A stretch of 64,000 nucleotides of DNA from Lottia gigantea. Lineage: Eukaryota > Mollusca > Gastropoda > Lottiidae. The stretch is taken from the NCBI RefSeq assembly GCF_000327385.1, contig NW_008709333.1:783545-847544 (forward strand). Direction: 5' to 3'. The notes beneath the pieces are model-generated. The model worked only from the letters and a program-made list of their open reading frames with translations. It had not been told where the DNA came from and did no database searches. This document shows, one piece after another, positions 23,099 to 36,400 of this stretch. The position numbers were made by a program, and so were the translations under genes. Position 1 is the first letter of the stretch, and every line of letters starts with the position of its first letter.

Positions 23099-24423
23099 AT
23101 ATGGTTACCCCAAACCCCATTCTCTCCCTCCCCCCACCCCCAAACTCGTGGTTTAACGATGATTGAAAAATACGAGAGACATTAAATATCTTTAATTACA
23201 ACGATGATAGGTATACGTTTTATATACAATAACTTTAATAATACATTTCATTACTAGCATACAGTCATAGATCGGGACTTACAGGGTATGTTATTAAGTT
23301 TTTTAATTTCTCGAGAAATCAGGAAAATCAGGGAAATGCTAGCCCTACGTTTGTTTGTCCGCACTTAGTCAACAGTTAACATACTTGTTTCGCTTGTACT
23401 CAGGGGTAAAACCGTCCATATATTGTTAATATTGAAGTAATCCAATGACTTCCACAGGCATGAAGGGGGTGGGGACATGGCTAAATGGCCCACCCTCTAA
23501 ATACGCTAGCTACAATTTAAAAAGCCATCTCCGGAATAATAGAAAATTACCAGAGACGAAAATACAGTCTTGTAGTAGCAGACATCTGGTTCTCCGAATG
23601 GACAGATTATCACCAAAACTGTTCATAAAGGTATCTCATCATCAGAAAAAAACTGTAGCCTACTCATAAATTTAGTCTGAACGATAGAACGAGCCGTTGG
23701 CATCAGGTATCCCGGAAGCACAAATAGGCCTACTCCATTTTGAAGGCACTTTAAAATTTGGAAATAACGACGAGCTGTTTTTTTCCCAGCTGTGAACAGA
23801 CAGACAGATTTTAGGTGCAACACTCTACGAAAATCTACTTTAAATATACTTCAATTCCTGCATTCGACACTTTAGAACGAGAGGACGGCTGCGATAAAAT
23901 TACTCAACAACTTGAAAATATCTCAACATGAAACGAAGCTACATTAAAATATGAAGTGATAACTAACTGGAAACGAAACAATGTTGAAGTGTTATTATCT
24001 AATCAGTTTAAACTGCTGTAAACTGCTGGGTTGGCTATTATTACCAAATGTTCTTAGTTTTAATTGTCTTTAATTTCTTTCAGTTTAATAGTTAGTCGGT
24101 AATCAATGGTGGAAAGGGTGCCGATGCGGTGACTTATAACAGGACAAACGAGAACAGTTTCGCAGTTGTCTACGTATACGTATGGTTCCTGGTGGATAGG
24201 ATTATCACGTCACTGAAATTTAGTTTTTTCCAGACTTTCCAGTCCCAAATAGTCTGGGTTTTCCAGTCATTACAACTTTTGTTTTTCCAGTCATTTAAAG
24301 TTTCGTTTTTCCAGTCATTGAAAGATTTGACAACAAGTGAGCATCAATAACAAAATAACAAACAAATTAACGAATAAATGAAGCACATATTTATGAAAAC
24401 GTCTTTTGGAACAAAAACTTCAG
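23099..24423. other. Intergenic, no gene seen
   Basis: No coding region recognised. A short CTTTTCCAGTCATT-like motif repeats about four times at 24225-24320 (TTTCCAGTC...). Otherwise unremarkable. Confidence 0.5.
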
Positions 24424-24429
24424 TTTATT
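24424..24429 (-). terminator. AATAAA overlapping the Alx stop codon
   Basis: On the minus strand the end of the Alx frame reads GGAAAATAAACTG, so the TAA stop lies inside an AATAAA hexamer. If used, cleavage would leave a 3' UTR of only about 10-30 nt. The real signal may lie further downstream. Confidence 0.3.
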
Positions 24430-27400
24430 TTCCATAAGCACTTAGAAGTCCCATCGAGACACTGTGTTCTCTTGCCTTTAATCTTAGCGCTGCTATACTT
24501 GAACTTCGTAGCTCCGGGTCCATCCCGGCGTCTAAACCAACTTGAGCATTAGGAAAAGCCATTGGGCTATGGTTACTGTGAGTTATTCCCCCTGTAGAGC
24601 GTTGACTATGAAGCTGATTGGCTGCTAGTTGACCCGCAGCGAATTGATTGGCTGCTAGCTGATTTGCTGCAAATTGATTGGCTGCCAGCGAATTTTGATG
24701 AGCTAATCCCATAAAGTTTGGTAAATCATTCTGTCCGGCCATACAGGAGCTCCCCATTCCTGGCATGGTTGTCATGGGATACTGAGCTGGTCCATTCTGA
24801 GCCCACGGATTATGTTGCATCTGAAAAAGACAAGATATTTTATTAACGGTTTGTCGGTTTTGAGACAATTTGAATATTTCAACGAGGCTTCACTGCCAGT
24901 GTTCGGACAATAAACCGAGAACTCATGTGCACATGGCTTTAAGACGTTAGAAATCGTCCTAGGCTAATGAAGATGTATTTGCAAAATATTCGTTATTGCA
25001 CAATGATTTTGTCGAATAAATATCAGCCTACTTTGTCCGCCGTATCCAATATGGTGCATAATTGTAAATTCCGTATATTATGTGCTTCGACAATTTCATT
25101 AACTACAGATCAAAGCAAAGTGAATTAGGTCAGGCTAAAGGTGGTTGCAAAATGTAAAATTAGATTTTTATATTTTTTCTCACAGAGCTGACAACATTCT
25201 GAATGATAAAGTCATGGAAAAATTAGGTGAAAATTTATATAAGATATTTTTATGAGACACGTGGGGGTAAACACAATATGTTAAATCTTGTAATAAAAAC
25301 AGAGAAATCTATTGTTTATTAAAATTATGGAATGATGAAACATTGTTAAACGAAATAATATTGTTAACCCTCTTCCTTCGAGACGGTCCGGAATTTTAGC
25401 GAGTCAATGGAGTCTACGACTTTGAAATAGTATTAGATACGAGCGTAAAACACGAAGAAACGAAAATATTTTTGTGTTAAGGCGCTCTCACACTCTAGCG
25501 ATAATCACCTAATAATGTAGAAGTGTTATGAGTATCGAACGCAACTCACAATTCATTTACATGAGAGTTGCGTTCGAAAAACCGCTATGGTGTGAGAACC
25601 CCTTTCCTTTTCATAATAATTCAAAATTTACGAAAGTTTTTATCCCGTATAGTAAAGTGTACGAGATTAAAATTAAAACATATAACATGCATATCCAAAT
25701 AAGTCACCGGCTTAAAAGTATAATTGAATATTGTTCAGTTTTCATGATTTTCGCCCGTGAACTTGTATATTTTAAAACTTTTAATTATTGAAATAAGAAA
25801 CAAACATAAATTTAAGAAAGTTAAACTATAAATCAAAGAACGCTGAATCATAGATATTAGAACTTTAAATGAGATATCAAATCTCGCATTTTCGACCGTT
25901 ATATTTAATCATAATTATGGAACGTAAAACCATAAATTTTAGAACGTTTAATAATAAATTTTAGAACATTTAATAATAAATTTTAGAACGTTAAATAATA
26001 AATTTAAAACGTAAAATTATACATCTTAAAAAGTCGAACGATATTTTTCAAATTGTTGAATTATTGATCATTAGATCTCACATTGATTTTAGAACATTAA
26101 ATTATGGTTTCTAGAACGTTAAACTATCAATTTTAGAACGTTAGATTACAACTATAGATCGGTTAACTATTGATTTCAATTAATTTCATAAAATTAGACT
26201 ATACAATTTAGAACATTTAATTATATATTTTAACGTTAAATTGTGAATTCTAGAACGTTGAATTAAGATTTTAGAACGTTAAATTATACATTTTAGAACG
26301 TTAAATTGTTAATTCTAGAACGTTAAAATATACATTCTGGAACGTTTAGATCCGTCAAGAATAAATAGAATTGAAATCGATTGATCTAAAAGAAAATCTG
26401 TTCCTTTCACCATGTTGTAATGATAGTCTCTGATCCGTCAGGAATATGAATTAGGAATCGGATCAATTGTAATATCTATACGATACTCCAGTGGTCTAGT
26501 GGAATAATTCACGATAATCTCGGCAACATATTCAGATATTCGGTGTATTCCCAAGTCTGTTCCGAATTCTTCTCAATTGACGGTTGATTTATTCCAACAG
26601 AGAATATTTATCAGAAAGGGATGTAGTGTCAGACGCGAATATATAGCGAGACAACAGCTCGACAACACGTGTGACTCCATCTTCACAAGCTATTGCGAAC
26701 TGCGTCTTATACCTTAACTTCAATATCCACCTTTCTTGTATCACGGAAGTAGCAGCAATTTGATTGGGTTGGATGGCAGCGAATACAGCCAATCAGAGCC
26801 CTCGACAGAAAGTCTGTAAACCATATGCCATATTGTTCACAGCCTTTCTGTCGAGGACTCTGATTGGCTGTACTCGCTGGCGTAAAATCCCATCAAATCG
26901 CTGCATTTACAAATTTCTGTGACAAGAAATATGGCTTTGCTGTCAAGGTATAAGACGAAATTTGTAAAAGCTTGACATTGTGAAGATGATCCTATCTATT
27001 TTCTCTTGATATTTATCTTTGATTACTGGGAATTCGAGAGTTATACAACAACTAGTGATCGGATCAGGATAGGTCAATCTATGAGGGTTTGATTTCTAGC
27101 TGTGATATTTCCGCTAGGTGGAAAGAGGAATACAAGAGAACAATATTCTTCATAAAAAGCACGTAAAACATGTGAGAGCGAGAAGCAAAAATACCAACAA
27201 GATTATTTTGCTGTTGTTTTTTAGGGGGTTTCTTTTTGTTTTTAGTTTCTTATCTCAACATTTGTTCCTTCCTACATCATCATCACTTGAGATCTCTTCG
27301 CGGAAAAAAATTCTTGCGTTTTATCATGATTAATGTACAGGTATATCGCTGCAAATAACATTTGGTTAACTTTAAAACATATTAATGAAATTTTATTGAG

Positions 27401-30400
27401 CGAACAAGTGAAAAACTGTTTTTAAAAAGCACTTTTTTAGTTTAAACCTTAAAACATATTTTCTGTGTGTTGATAATTGAAATGATTAAGAGTGTTGGGA
27501 TATTTCTTAAGAATTATAACATTTCAAAACGTTAAATCATATATTTTAGAACGTTACGTTATATATTTTAGAACGTTACGTTATAAATTTTAGAACGTTA
27601 CATTATAAATTTTAGTACGTTACAATATAAACTTTAGAACGTTACATTATAAATTTTAGAACATTACATTATAAATTTAGAACGTTACATGATAAATTTT
27701 AGAACGTTACATTATAAATTTTAGAACATTACATTATAAATTTAGAACGTTACATGATAAACTTTAGAACGTTACATTATAAATTTTAGAACATTACATT
27801 ATAAATTTAGAACGTTACATGATAAATTTTAGAACGTTACATTATAAATTTTAGAACATTACATTATAAATTTAGAACGTTAAATTATAAATTTTAGAAC
27901 GTTAAATCATAAATTTTAGATTGTAGATTTAAAACTTTTAGAACGTTAAAATATAATCCAATAACGTAACATAAAAATTGAATTTAAAAATGTTAAAAAC
28001 TTTTAGAAAAACCTTCAGACTGCTAAATTATGATATTTTCAATTAGAACTTTAATAATTAATTCAAAAACTTTATTAATTTATTATTTTTCACCAGTATT
28101 TAGGTTGTGGCTGGAAAGGTGTATTGTTATTACAGAATGCAATAATATTATTCCTGAAATTAAACGACGAAAGGGGCAACGGAAGTACATTTTTGAAATT
28201 TTTCAAAATTACTTGAAGACAAACCTGAGAGTAAGCGTCGTGTCGGGGTCCGAGTTGCATGTCGTACCCATGGGTAGCCGCTGTAGCCATGGCTCGCATC
28301 GTCTGTAGCTGACCAAATCGTTCACGTTTTCGCCATTTTGCTCGGCGATTCTGAAACCAAACCTGAAAGTAGAAAAAAAAAGAATTTATAAAAATTAAGT
28401 AATGAATATATTGCTTTTTAGGCAAAATTAATTTTTGAAAATTGACAAAAAAAATATACACTAAAACTATTTATTAGAAACTTTCCACATTTTTCATATG
28501 TGCCATTTTTTCATAATCCAAAATTTTTTCATAATCCAAAATTTTTTCATAATCCAAAATTTTACTCCTTTTGGCACACGGGATATCAGTTTATACAAAT
28601 ATGTTTTCAGAAAGCCCCGACTGAAGTTTGAAGTTCTGTTCTGGTATGGTGTGACCAGGGTTTATAAGGAGAAGTTTTGTAATCCTTAGCGACATTGGGG
28701 AATAAAGGTTGTAATATTGCATTTAAAAAAAAAGGGCACAGGCGCAGGGGGTATTTATGTGTAGAGATCACATTGAGTAACGGAGTAGTGTTGTACCGCT
28801 ATTCAAAGAAGACATTTTGTATAGTAAAGTTTATTATGTTTAATCTAGAGTCAGTAAACAACCAGCACGTGTGCAATATACAGCCTTTTTATAGAACAGC
28901 TTTCACAGAACGTCTTGTTTCGCTGTGAGGTTTCTTTATTTTATTCAAAAAGCAAAACATAAATCCACCTAACCTAATACAACCTAACCTAATAAAACCT
29001 TGCCCATCACAACTTTACCTAACAGAACCTAAACAAGGGCTTAATGTGTCTTCTGACGTATGATAAACTATGATCTGTTCTCGCTTCTATTATAAACCTT
29101 GCTTTACCTAACACAACCTAACCTAACCTAACACAACCCAACCTAACACAACCTAACCCAACACAAACTCACTCTACCTAGAGCCTTATATGTCAACTAG
29201 TTTATGATAAGCTTCGATCTGTGCTCGCCCTGAAACAAAACATGTGTATGGAATAATAACCAGAAAATTACCTACCTACCCTAACCTAGCTAGCTAACCC
29301 TACCTCACACAACCTAACCTCAGAACTTTATATGTGTCCATCAGTGTATCATAAACCACGATCATTATAATACCGAGCTAGGGGCTTATGTCTACCAATG
29401 TATGATAAACTACGATCTAGCTAGCTCCAATATAAAACATGTTGTGTATGGAATAATAAACATAGAAATTAACTACCTAGCTAGCTACCCAAATAAATAA
29501 AACCATCACATTTATTTGAAAGGTAAACAAACGAACGGTTAGCAAGCAATTAGGAAGTTAATAAATACCGCGAGTCGGAAATAGAATGCACGTGTGGTGA
29601 TATACTGGTGACCTCGTTACTAGATCTTCGGATGTTAAAATGCAATTATATTTTATTCCAATGTTATTTCGTCGCAAATTAAACTCTCAGTGACATCTTG
29701 ACACAAGCAAACTGCACTTTATTATGGTTAGAATAGTCCAGGCTACCCTAAAATCATTCTTTTTATTCCGCCATATGTAGGACGCGAGTTACATAATAAA
29801 CGTTTATACATGTGAGATATGAGTCTATGATAGTGGAAAGGGTATAGATCAAATACTAGCCTTGCCCTGCGTTCAATTGGTCCGTTTTGGCGTTTTGATA
29901 AAACTGATTTCACGAAACGTTTTGTCTGCCTATTGAAATGACAATTCTTTCAGTTGGTAATAACAAAACACTAAGAAACGTTTTAATAACGGACTACTCG
30001 GAAAAACTGCGTTCTCAATTTTCAAAAAACATTGTTATGTTTGTACGGATATTTATTATATATTGAAAGTAGACGCCAACATACGCAATATTTCAGCAAA
30101 GCCCTGCATCGTTCAGTGAAATGTTTCGTAACTGTAGAAATAACAAAACGGTTTCTTGAAATCATTATATAAAAAAAAACAATCGAATGCAGCGCTGTGT
30201 TGACACTGTAAAAGGAGGGGGTGGATCATGGGCTTAAATCCTGCACCCGATGCAGTGTAATGAAAAAATGCATATTTCCACAAAAGAAAATATTTTCTTC
30301 GGACTTTTTGGACCCCCTTTTAGGAGCCATCACTGCTCGAGATGCTTTGTGGGTATTGCTTTGTACAAACGAAATTTACTGTTCATGGTCTGGAACGAAT

Positions 30401-33400
30401 TTTAGGTCAAATAAACTAGAATTTGTTGATATTACTATGCAATGTAATGTGTTTTGTTTAAATACAAGCCGTCACTTTTAGACCGGAAACCTGGTATATA
30501 TCGCTAACCTGGTCTACATTAGGTCCACTCAAATTCTACACTTTACAATAAAATAAAACGAATAAATACTAATGTTTGTAAATAAAAAAACAACACATAG
30601 CTAGAAAATATTATTTTGGCTGTTTATTTTCAAATTAAAGTAAAATTGAATTATTTGGGTCACTAAAAAAGTTTGGAATACATAAATATTCATTCGGGTT
30701 TGAATATAAATTCCAAATTAATGTCATTAAATTTTGTATGGATGTTTTCTAGCAGGAAATATAAGAAACAAAACACCAAAATCTGCAATTTCCTGTAATT
30801 AGAATTTCATGGAAATATTTTTCGTTTCGTTAAAAATAATTTTCCACAAAAATATTGTATAAAAATTTGTTAATTGAAGCTGTCAGTCATTAATTAGTTT
30901 TTTTAACAGAATATAATGTATTTATCTTTTTTTTTAATATTTAAATTTCGGTCTAAATGATTGAAATTTTAAGGAAGTTATCCCAGGTTTCTATGTCTGT
31001 GTTTATTTATGTGGTAGAGCACCTTTAAAATAAATGTCTCAAACCATCAGGATAAAAAATCAGCCTGGCCCACCAACTTGAGAATTTAATTCACTTTATC
31101 ATTCCACGTATCTTAATTCAACTAATTACACCAGATAAAAGAAAAAGTGTGATTCGACGTTTATTTCCTGACGAACCAAGCTACCTGATAGGCCTCAAAT
31201 TTCATTTTCTTGCCTCCACTTTAATTATATATCTCATTTAATAATTAGATTTCTGGGTGTCCGAGTCAAATAAAGGGAGATAAATCATAGCCACATGTTG
31301 GCCGCATCAATCAATGTTGTGACACCAGTGTGCTGATTTCGTCTGATATGATTCGATAAAGAAATCAGAAACCTCCATAAAAGCTTCCCGTTTTAACTCG
31401 GTTGTTAAAACATCTTTCGTTTCTTGCTAAAAATATCAGGAAATTATTTATTTTTAATTAATTCACCCCACAATCTGAGGTCTGGAAAGCGTCAACTGTT
31501 CTTAACGCATGACTCTGACATCTACAGCTAAATTAACAAAAATTATTTTTTTGTCATTGGCCCCTTATTATAGTTGATGAGGGGTGAGGGTTGCTGTAGG
31601 CAATAAAAATCGGGAGGGATACAAAAAGCTTAAACTGACCACAAGGTTAGTTCATGAAACAGTACGTAGAGGGTGATAGATTCACAGGCAACATTTTTCA
31701 AAACCCATGGACTTAAGTCTGAGACATAAAAACTTTAGAAATAAATCAAAGAAGAAAATTGACCACCAAAATGGACATAAACTATTCTTAAGTTAATCAA
31801 AGCAATCGGAAAGAGTGGTCAGAATTTACAGGGAACTGTCACTTTAAATTAAAATATTTATTTACAAAGGAACTGACGTCACGCCTAGTTACCGTCCAAT
31901 CTGGCGAATACCGTTAAACACATTTCGTTTCGTTTTATTACATCTTTTAACATGTGGAATTTATAACGAGCCAATTAACTTTCGTCTCTGATGAGATTCG
32001 ATTCCACAATTTGCATCAACCACTTCAAAATCCACTGCGAACCTGTCATTTTAAACCGGAAGTTACAGCTAACGTTTCTGAAATTGATGTAGTGATGCTC
32101 AACATCAAAAGGCGACTTAATTAATTTGAATAGGTAGATAATAATTTCACAGTGGTACATCACGTGTTATAGTTAAGTAGGCTAATCTTACAATGTGAAC
32201 GCTCTTAACGTCAAGTAGGCCTAATCATTAAAAAGGAAAATTAATTTCCGCAGATTTGTGGGATTTTTTATTTTAAAAAAAAATGGATGATGCTCACAAA
32301 AACCATATGGTGTAAAAATATAATTATAATAAGATTGCCAGTAGATATAGGCCCGATATTTTCTACCTATCTTTTTCTTTCTTGCCTATCCAATCCACTA
32401 AAGACACATTTCTGTTAACCTTTGTTTTTTAATTGAACAAACTCGAAATTAAAACTACCGACTTTGCACCGACATTTTAGAAGTAAAAATGATTGGAGAT
32501 GAATTTATCTACAGTGAGCATGTCTAATTCAAATTAGTTCCTATTATCTCGCAGTAGGCGAGAAATGACGAGAAAACTAAAATGATATGTATGCTAATTA
32601 AATTCTCTCCAGGAGGTCACGTGATCTATATAATACAAGCGGTATTTCATTAAATCTCTAATCCCACTCCTACCCAGAAACTGTTGTATTTTAGTTTTTA
32701 GACTGTTTTTATCTAATTTGTTCTGATGAGTAAAACCCAAATACACACCTGCGAATATTAACTAAGGCATCGTACATATTTTTCTTGCGCAAATCAAGAA
32801 AAAAGATTAAACACGGAACGAAGTCTTGTTGATCTGCAATTCAGGAGTTTCTCCTCTAATAGTGATGCGATCTCACGGCTAAAAATCATCTCGTCAGGGG
32901 AATGGGACAATAAACCTAGACGCCGTGCGTTCCAAGCTGTGCACGTTAAAGATTCAGAGAGTTTACATAGCTAAGAGAACGAATGTGTATCATACAAACA
33001 ATGGCGAAAAGATATATAGATATAATACTTCTGACTTCATTTAATACTACGTTTTGAAACTCATACAGGTAATGTAGCCTAATTAATCCATCAAGTAGTA
33101 GGCCTATAGCCTAATTAGGCCAATTCAAAAGTTGTATATATCCATATATAGTTGTGTTTGAATTTAAAATAAAATTGTTAACGGTATGTTTTCCACGTGC
33201 ACCATGCCTATTAAACATGTATCAACATCCTTCAAATAAAAACAACATTCAATATAGAAATAAAAGATTCAGGAGAAGTGAAATGACAAACAGAATCCCC
33301 GCGAGAATCGTCCTTTTCTAAACTTTTTATAACGGAGTATAGAAGAGTGAACTATTCAGGGTCGATAACTGTGTATTGCTTAACGTTCAATGTTTGTTTA

Positions 33401-36400
33401 AAGTCTCTGATTTCGTGTAATGTTTTGTTAAGTTGTAAAGTTGAAATGAGAGCCGTGTTGACAAGTGTGGTTACACGAAACGGAGTGTCTGTCCACCAAT
33501 TCCACAATACTTCATAAATCTCGTATCAGAGCTCAAAATTTGGAATGAAAACAAAGTTTTGTTTTGGTAAGATTCCCCCTCATAGGCCGCCATTCTTAAT
33601 CGTGATTTGATCTACTGGTTAGGCCAATTCAAGATAAATATCAAAACACATCTTTAATCTAGTTTTGAATTCATTCTACTGTCAAAGTTCGAAGCTAATA
33701 GGAGATGCATGGATGCCCATGAAATATTTTAGTTTTTCGTCAAATGACCAGTGACTTTAAAAACGTAAGGATATGATCCCAGTCATCTTCACAATGTCAA
33801 GCTATTACGAACTTCATCTTCACAATGTCAATCTATTACGAACTTCGTCTAATACCATGACTGCAATTGTCACCTTCCTTGCATAACGGAAGTGATCCAT
33901 TTGATTGGATTGTACGGCATCGAATACAACCCAATCAGAAAGACATTGAACATGACGGCTTAGTGTTTACGGATCCAATAGTCGAGAGCCTATAGGGAAC
34001 CTCTCGGCTGATATGGTCCACAAATTGATTTGATGTGGACTATGGTGGACAATACAGGCCAATGCTCTGTACCATATCATGTTCTACTGTTCTGTACCTT
34101 TTATTTCTACTATTCTGTACCTAACAATTCATAAGCTTATGTCCAACTGCTCTGTAACTTGGTCAGATAATTCAATTATAGCAATACGCTGAATAAAATG
34201 ACAATGGCCTAAAACACGTGTTTACCAGGTTGTTTTGTGTTTCCAGTCCGTATCTCCTGACCTTACTAGCTGATATACCAGTATACAAATGTCGACCATC
34301 TACACAGGGGAATTTCCCGACATTTTTTCTCTCGTTTTTCTCGTCAGTTTCTATACACGAGGTTAATCCTCTCGACAAAATAACAATAAGTGTTTTTCAC
34401 TTCTTTACTTTTACTTTTTAACTTGAATGGATTGGTGAATCAGATCATAGGGAGTATGATTTAGGGAGTATGATTTAGGGAGTATGTAAGATTTAGTGAG
34501 TATGATTTAGGGAGTAAGATTTAGGGAGTATGATTTAGGGAGTATGATTTAGGGAGTATGTAAGATTTAGTGAGAATGATTTAGGGAGTATGATTTAGGG
34601 TGGATGATTTAAGGAGTATGATTTAGGGAGTATGATTTAGGGAGTATGATTTAGGGAGTATGATTTAGGGAGTAAGATTTAGGGAGTATGATTTAGGGAG
34701 TATGATTTAGGGAGTATGTAAGATTTAGTGAGTATGATTTAGGGAGTATGATTTAGGGTGTATGATTTAAGGAGTATGATTTAGGGAGTATGATTTAGGG
34801 AGTATGATTTAGGGAGTATGATTTAGGGTGTATGATTTAGGGAGTATGATTTAGGGAGTATGATTTAGGGAGTATGATTTAGGGAGTATGATTTCGGGTG
34901 GATGATTTAAGGAGTATGATTTAGGGAGTATGATTTAGGGAGTATGATTTAGGGAGTAAGATTTAGGGAGTATGATTTAGGGAGTATGATTTAGGGAGTA
35001 TGTAAGATTTAGTGAGTATGATTTAGGGAGTATGATTTAGGGTGTATGATTTAAGGAGTATGATTTAGGGAGTATGATTTAGGGAGTATGATTTAGGGAG
35101 TATGATTTAGGGTGTATGATTTAGGGAGTATGATTTAGGGAGTAAGATTTAAGGAGTATGATTTAGGGAGTATGATTTAGGGAGTAAGATTTAGGGAGTA
35201 TGATTTAGGGAGTATGATTTAGGGAGTAAGATTTGAGGAGTATGATTTAGGGAGTAAGATTTAGGGTGTATGATTTAGGGAGTATGATTTAAGGAGTATG
35301 ATTTAGGGAGTATGATTTAGGGAGTATGATCTAGAGAATATGATTTAGGGAGTATGATTTAGGGAGAAGGGTTTTAGGAGTTTTACTCCCATAATGTAAT
35401 GCGATTTTCATCATTTAAGAGATCAAAATGCACTTGAAAACATCAGTCCAAACATCAGTCCTTAGAACATCAGTCCTTAGAACATCAGTCCTTAGAACAT
35501 TAGTCCTTAGAACATCAGTCCTTAGAACATCAGTCCCGAGAACATCCGTCCTAAGAACAATAGTCTTAAGAGCATCAGAGCTTGGATAAATCAGATATGA
35601 GAACACCAAAACTGGGAACATCTGTTCTGGGAACATCAGTCCAGAGAACATCAGTCTTAAGAACACCAATACTGGGAACATCAATACTGAGAATATCAGC
35701 CTTAAGTGCTCGAAAACAGCTCGATACAGAACCACCAACCTAACTCCCCCCTCCCCCACCTCATTCCTCCTCAACTTTTACGTTTCCTATCAAATTCACC
35801 ATGTAATGTTTTAATTGTGTTTTGATGTCGAAGGTACAACATGGAAGATGTCGAGAGTTTATTTATTTTTGTATCAAACTACAGAGAAACAATCTGGTAG
35901 AAAGATGGCAATGGGTAAGAATGGGTAAAATAAGCAGAGTTAGAGACGTTACAAAGACATTCCACACAAGAATAATACAATGTACAACAATGTTCAAACG
36001 GACTGGAATCTCGATCACGTTGTGGTCTGAGAATCCCCTCGGCTAACTTTATACTAATCTAATTTAGTCTGTATTTTATTCATGTATCTTTTATATGATT
36101 TATAATTTACACGTATTCTTTTGTTTAGAGCTTATCAAAATTATACTAAATACATAATTCATACCAAACCTTTATAAAACTACGTCTGTGAGTCATACAA
36201 TTTGATTTTTACTTTCATAGAATCATTATACATAATACCAGTTAAATTACATAATATTAGCTATGTGAACTCTCTGAAAGCATTGACGAGTTAACAAACT
36301 TCGAAAAACATAACCAAAAAATATCCAATCCAAATCAAAGATCTATGTATGTAGTTAAAACAAAAATCCATACAAGCAAGACAATTTCGTCAATTAAATA

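Larger units (their letters stand above)
24821..28224 (-). other. Alx intron 3
   Basis: Bounded by GTTTGT donor (at 28224) and TTTTTCAG acceptor (at 24821) on the minus strand. It holds a foldback MITE (25480-25604), a full MITE family A copy (26679-26987) and two arrays of the same ~21-bp repeat. No other gene was seen. Confidence 0.8.

Noticed and set aside
28030-28308. Plus-strand frame of 92 codons
   Set aside because: It is antisense to Alx exon 3 and its flanking intron, and has no domain of its own.
28960-29500. Telomere-like CCTAA tracts
   Set aside because: Tracts are short, mostly CCTAA without the third C, and lie within longer diverged units, so no chromosome end is implied.
34445-35385. 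Interstitial telomere array
   Set aside because: TTAGGG occurs once per 14-bp unit, not in tandem, so it is a minisatellite that happens to contain the motif.
35415-35774. 119-codon minus-strand frame with LRTDV repeats
   Set aside because: It is a read-through of the 15-bp tandem repeat, whose length is a multiple of three.
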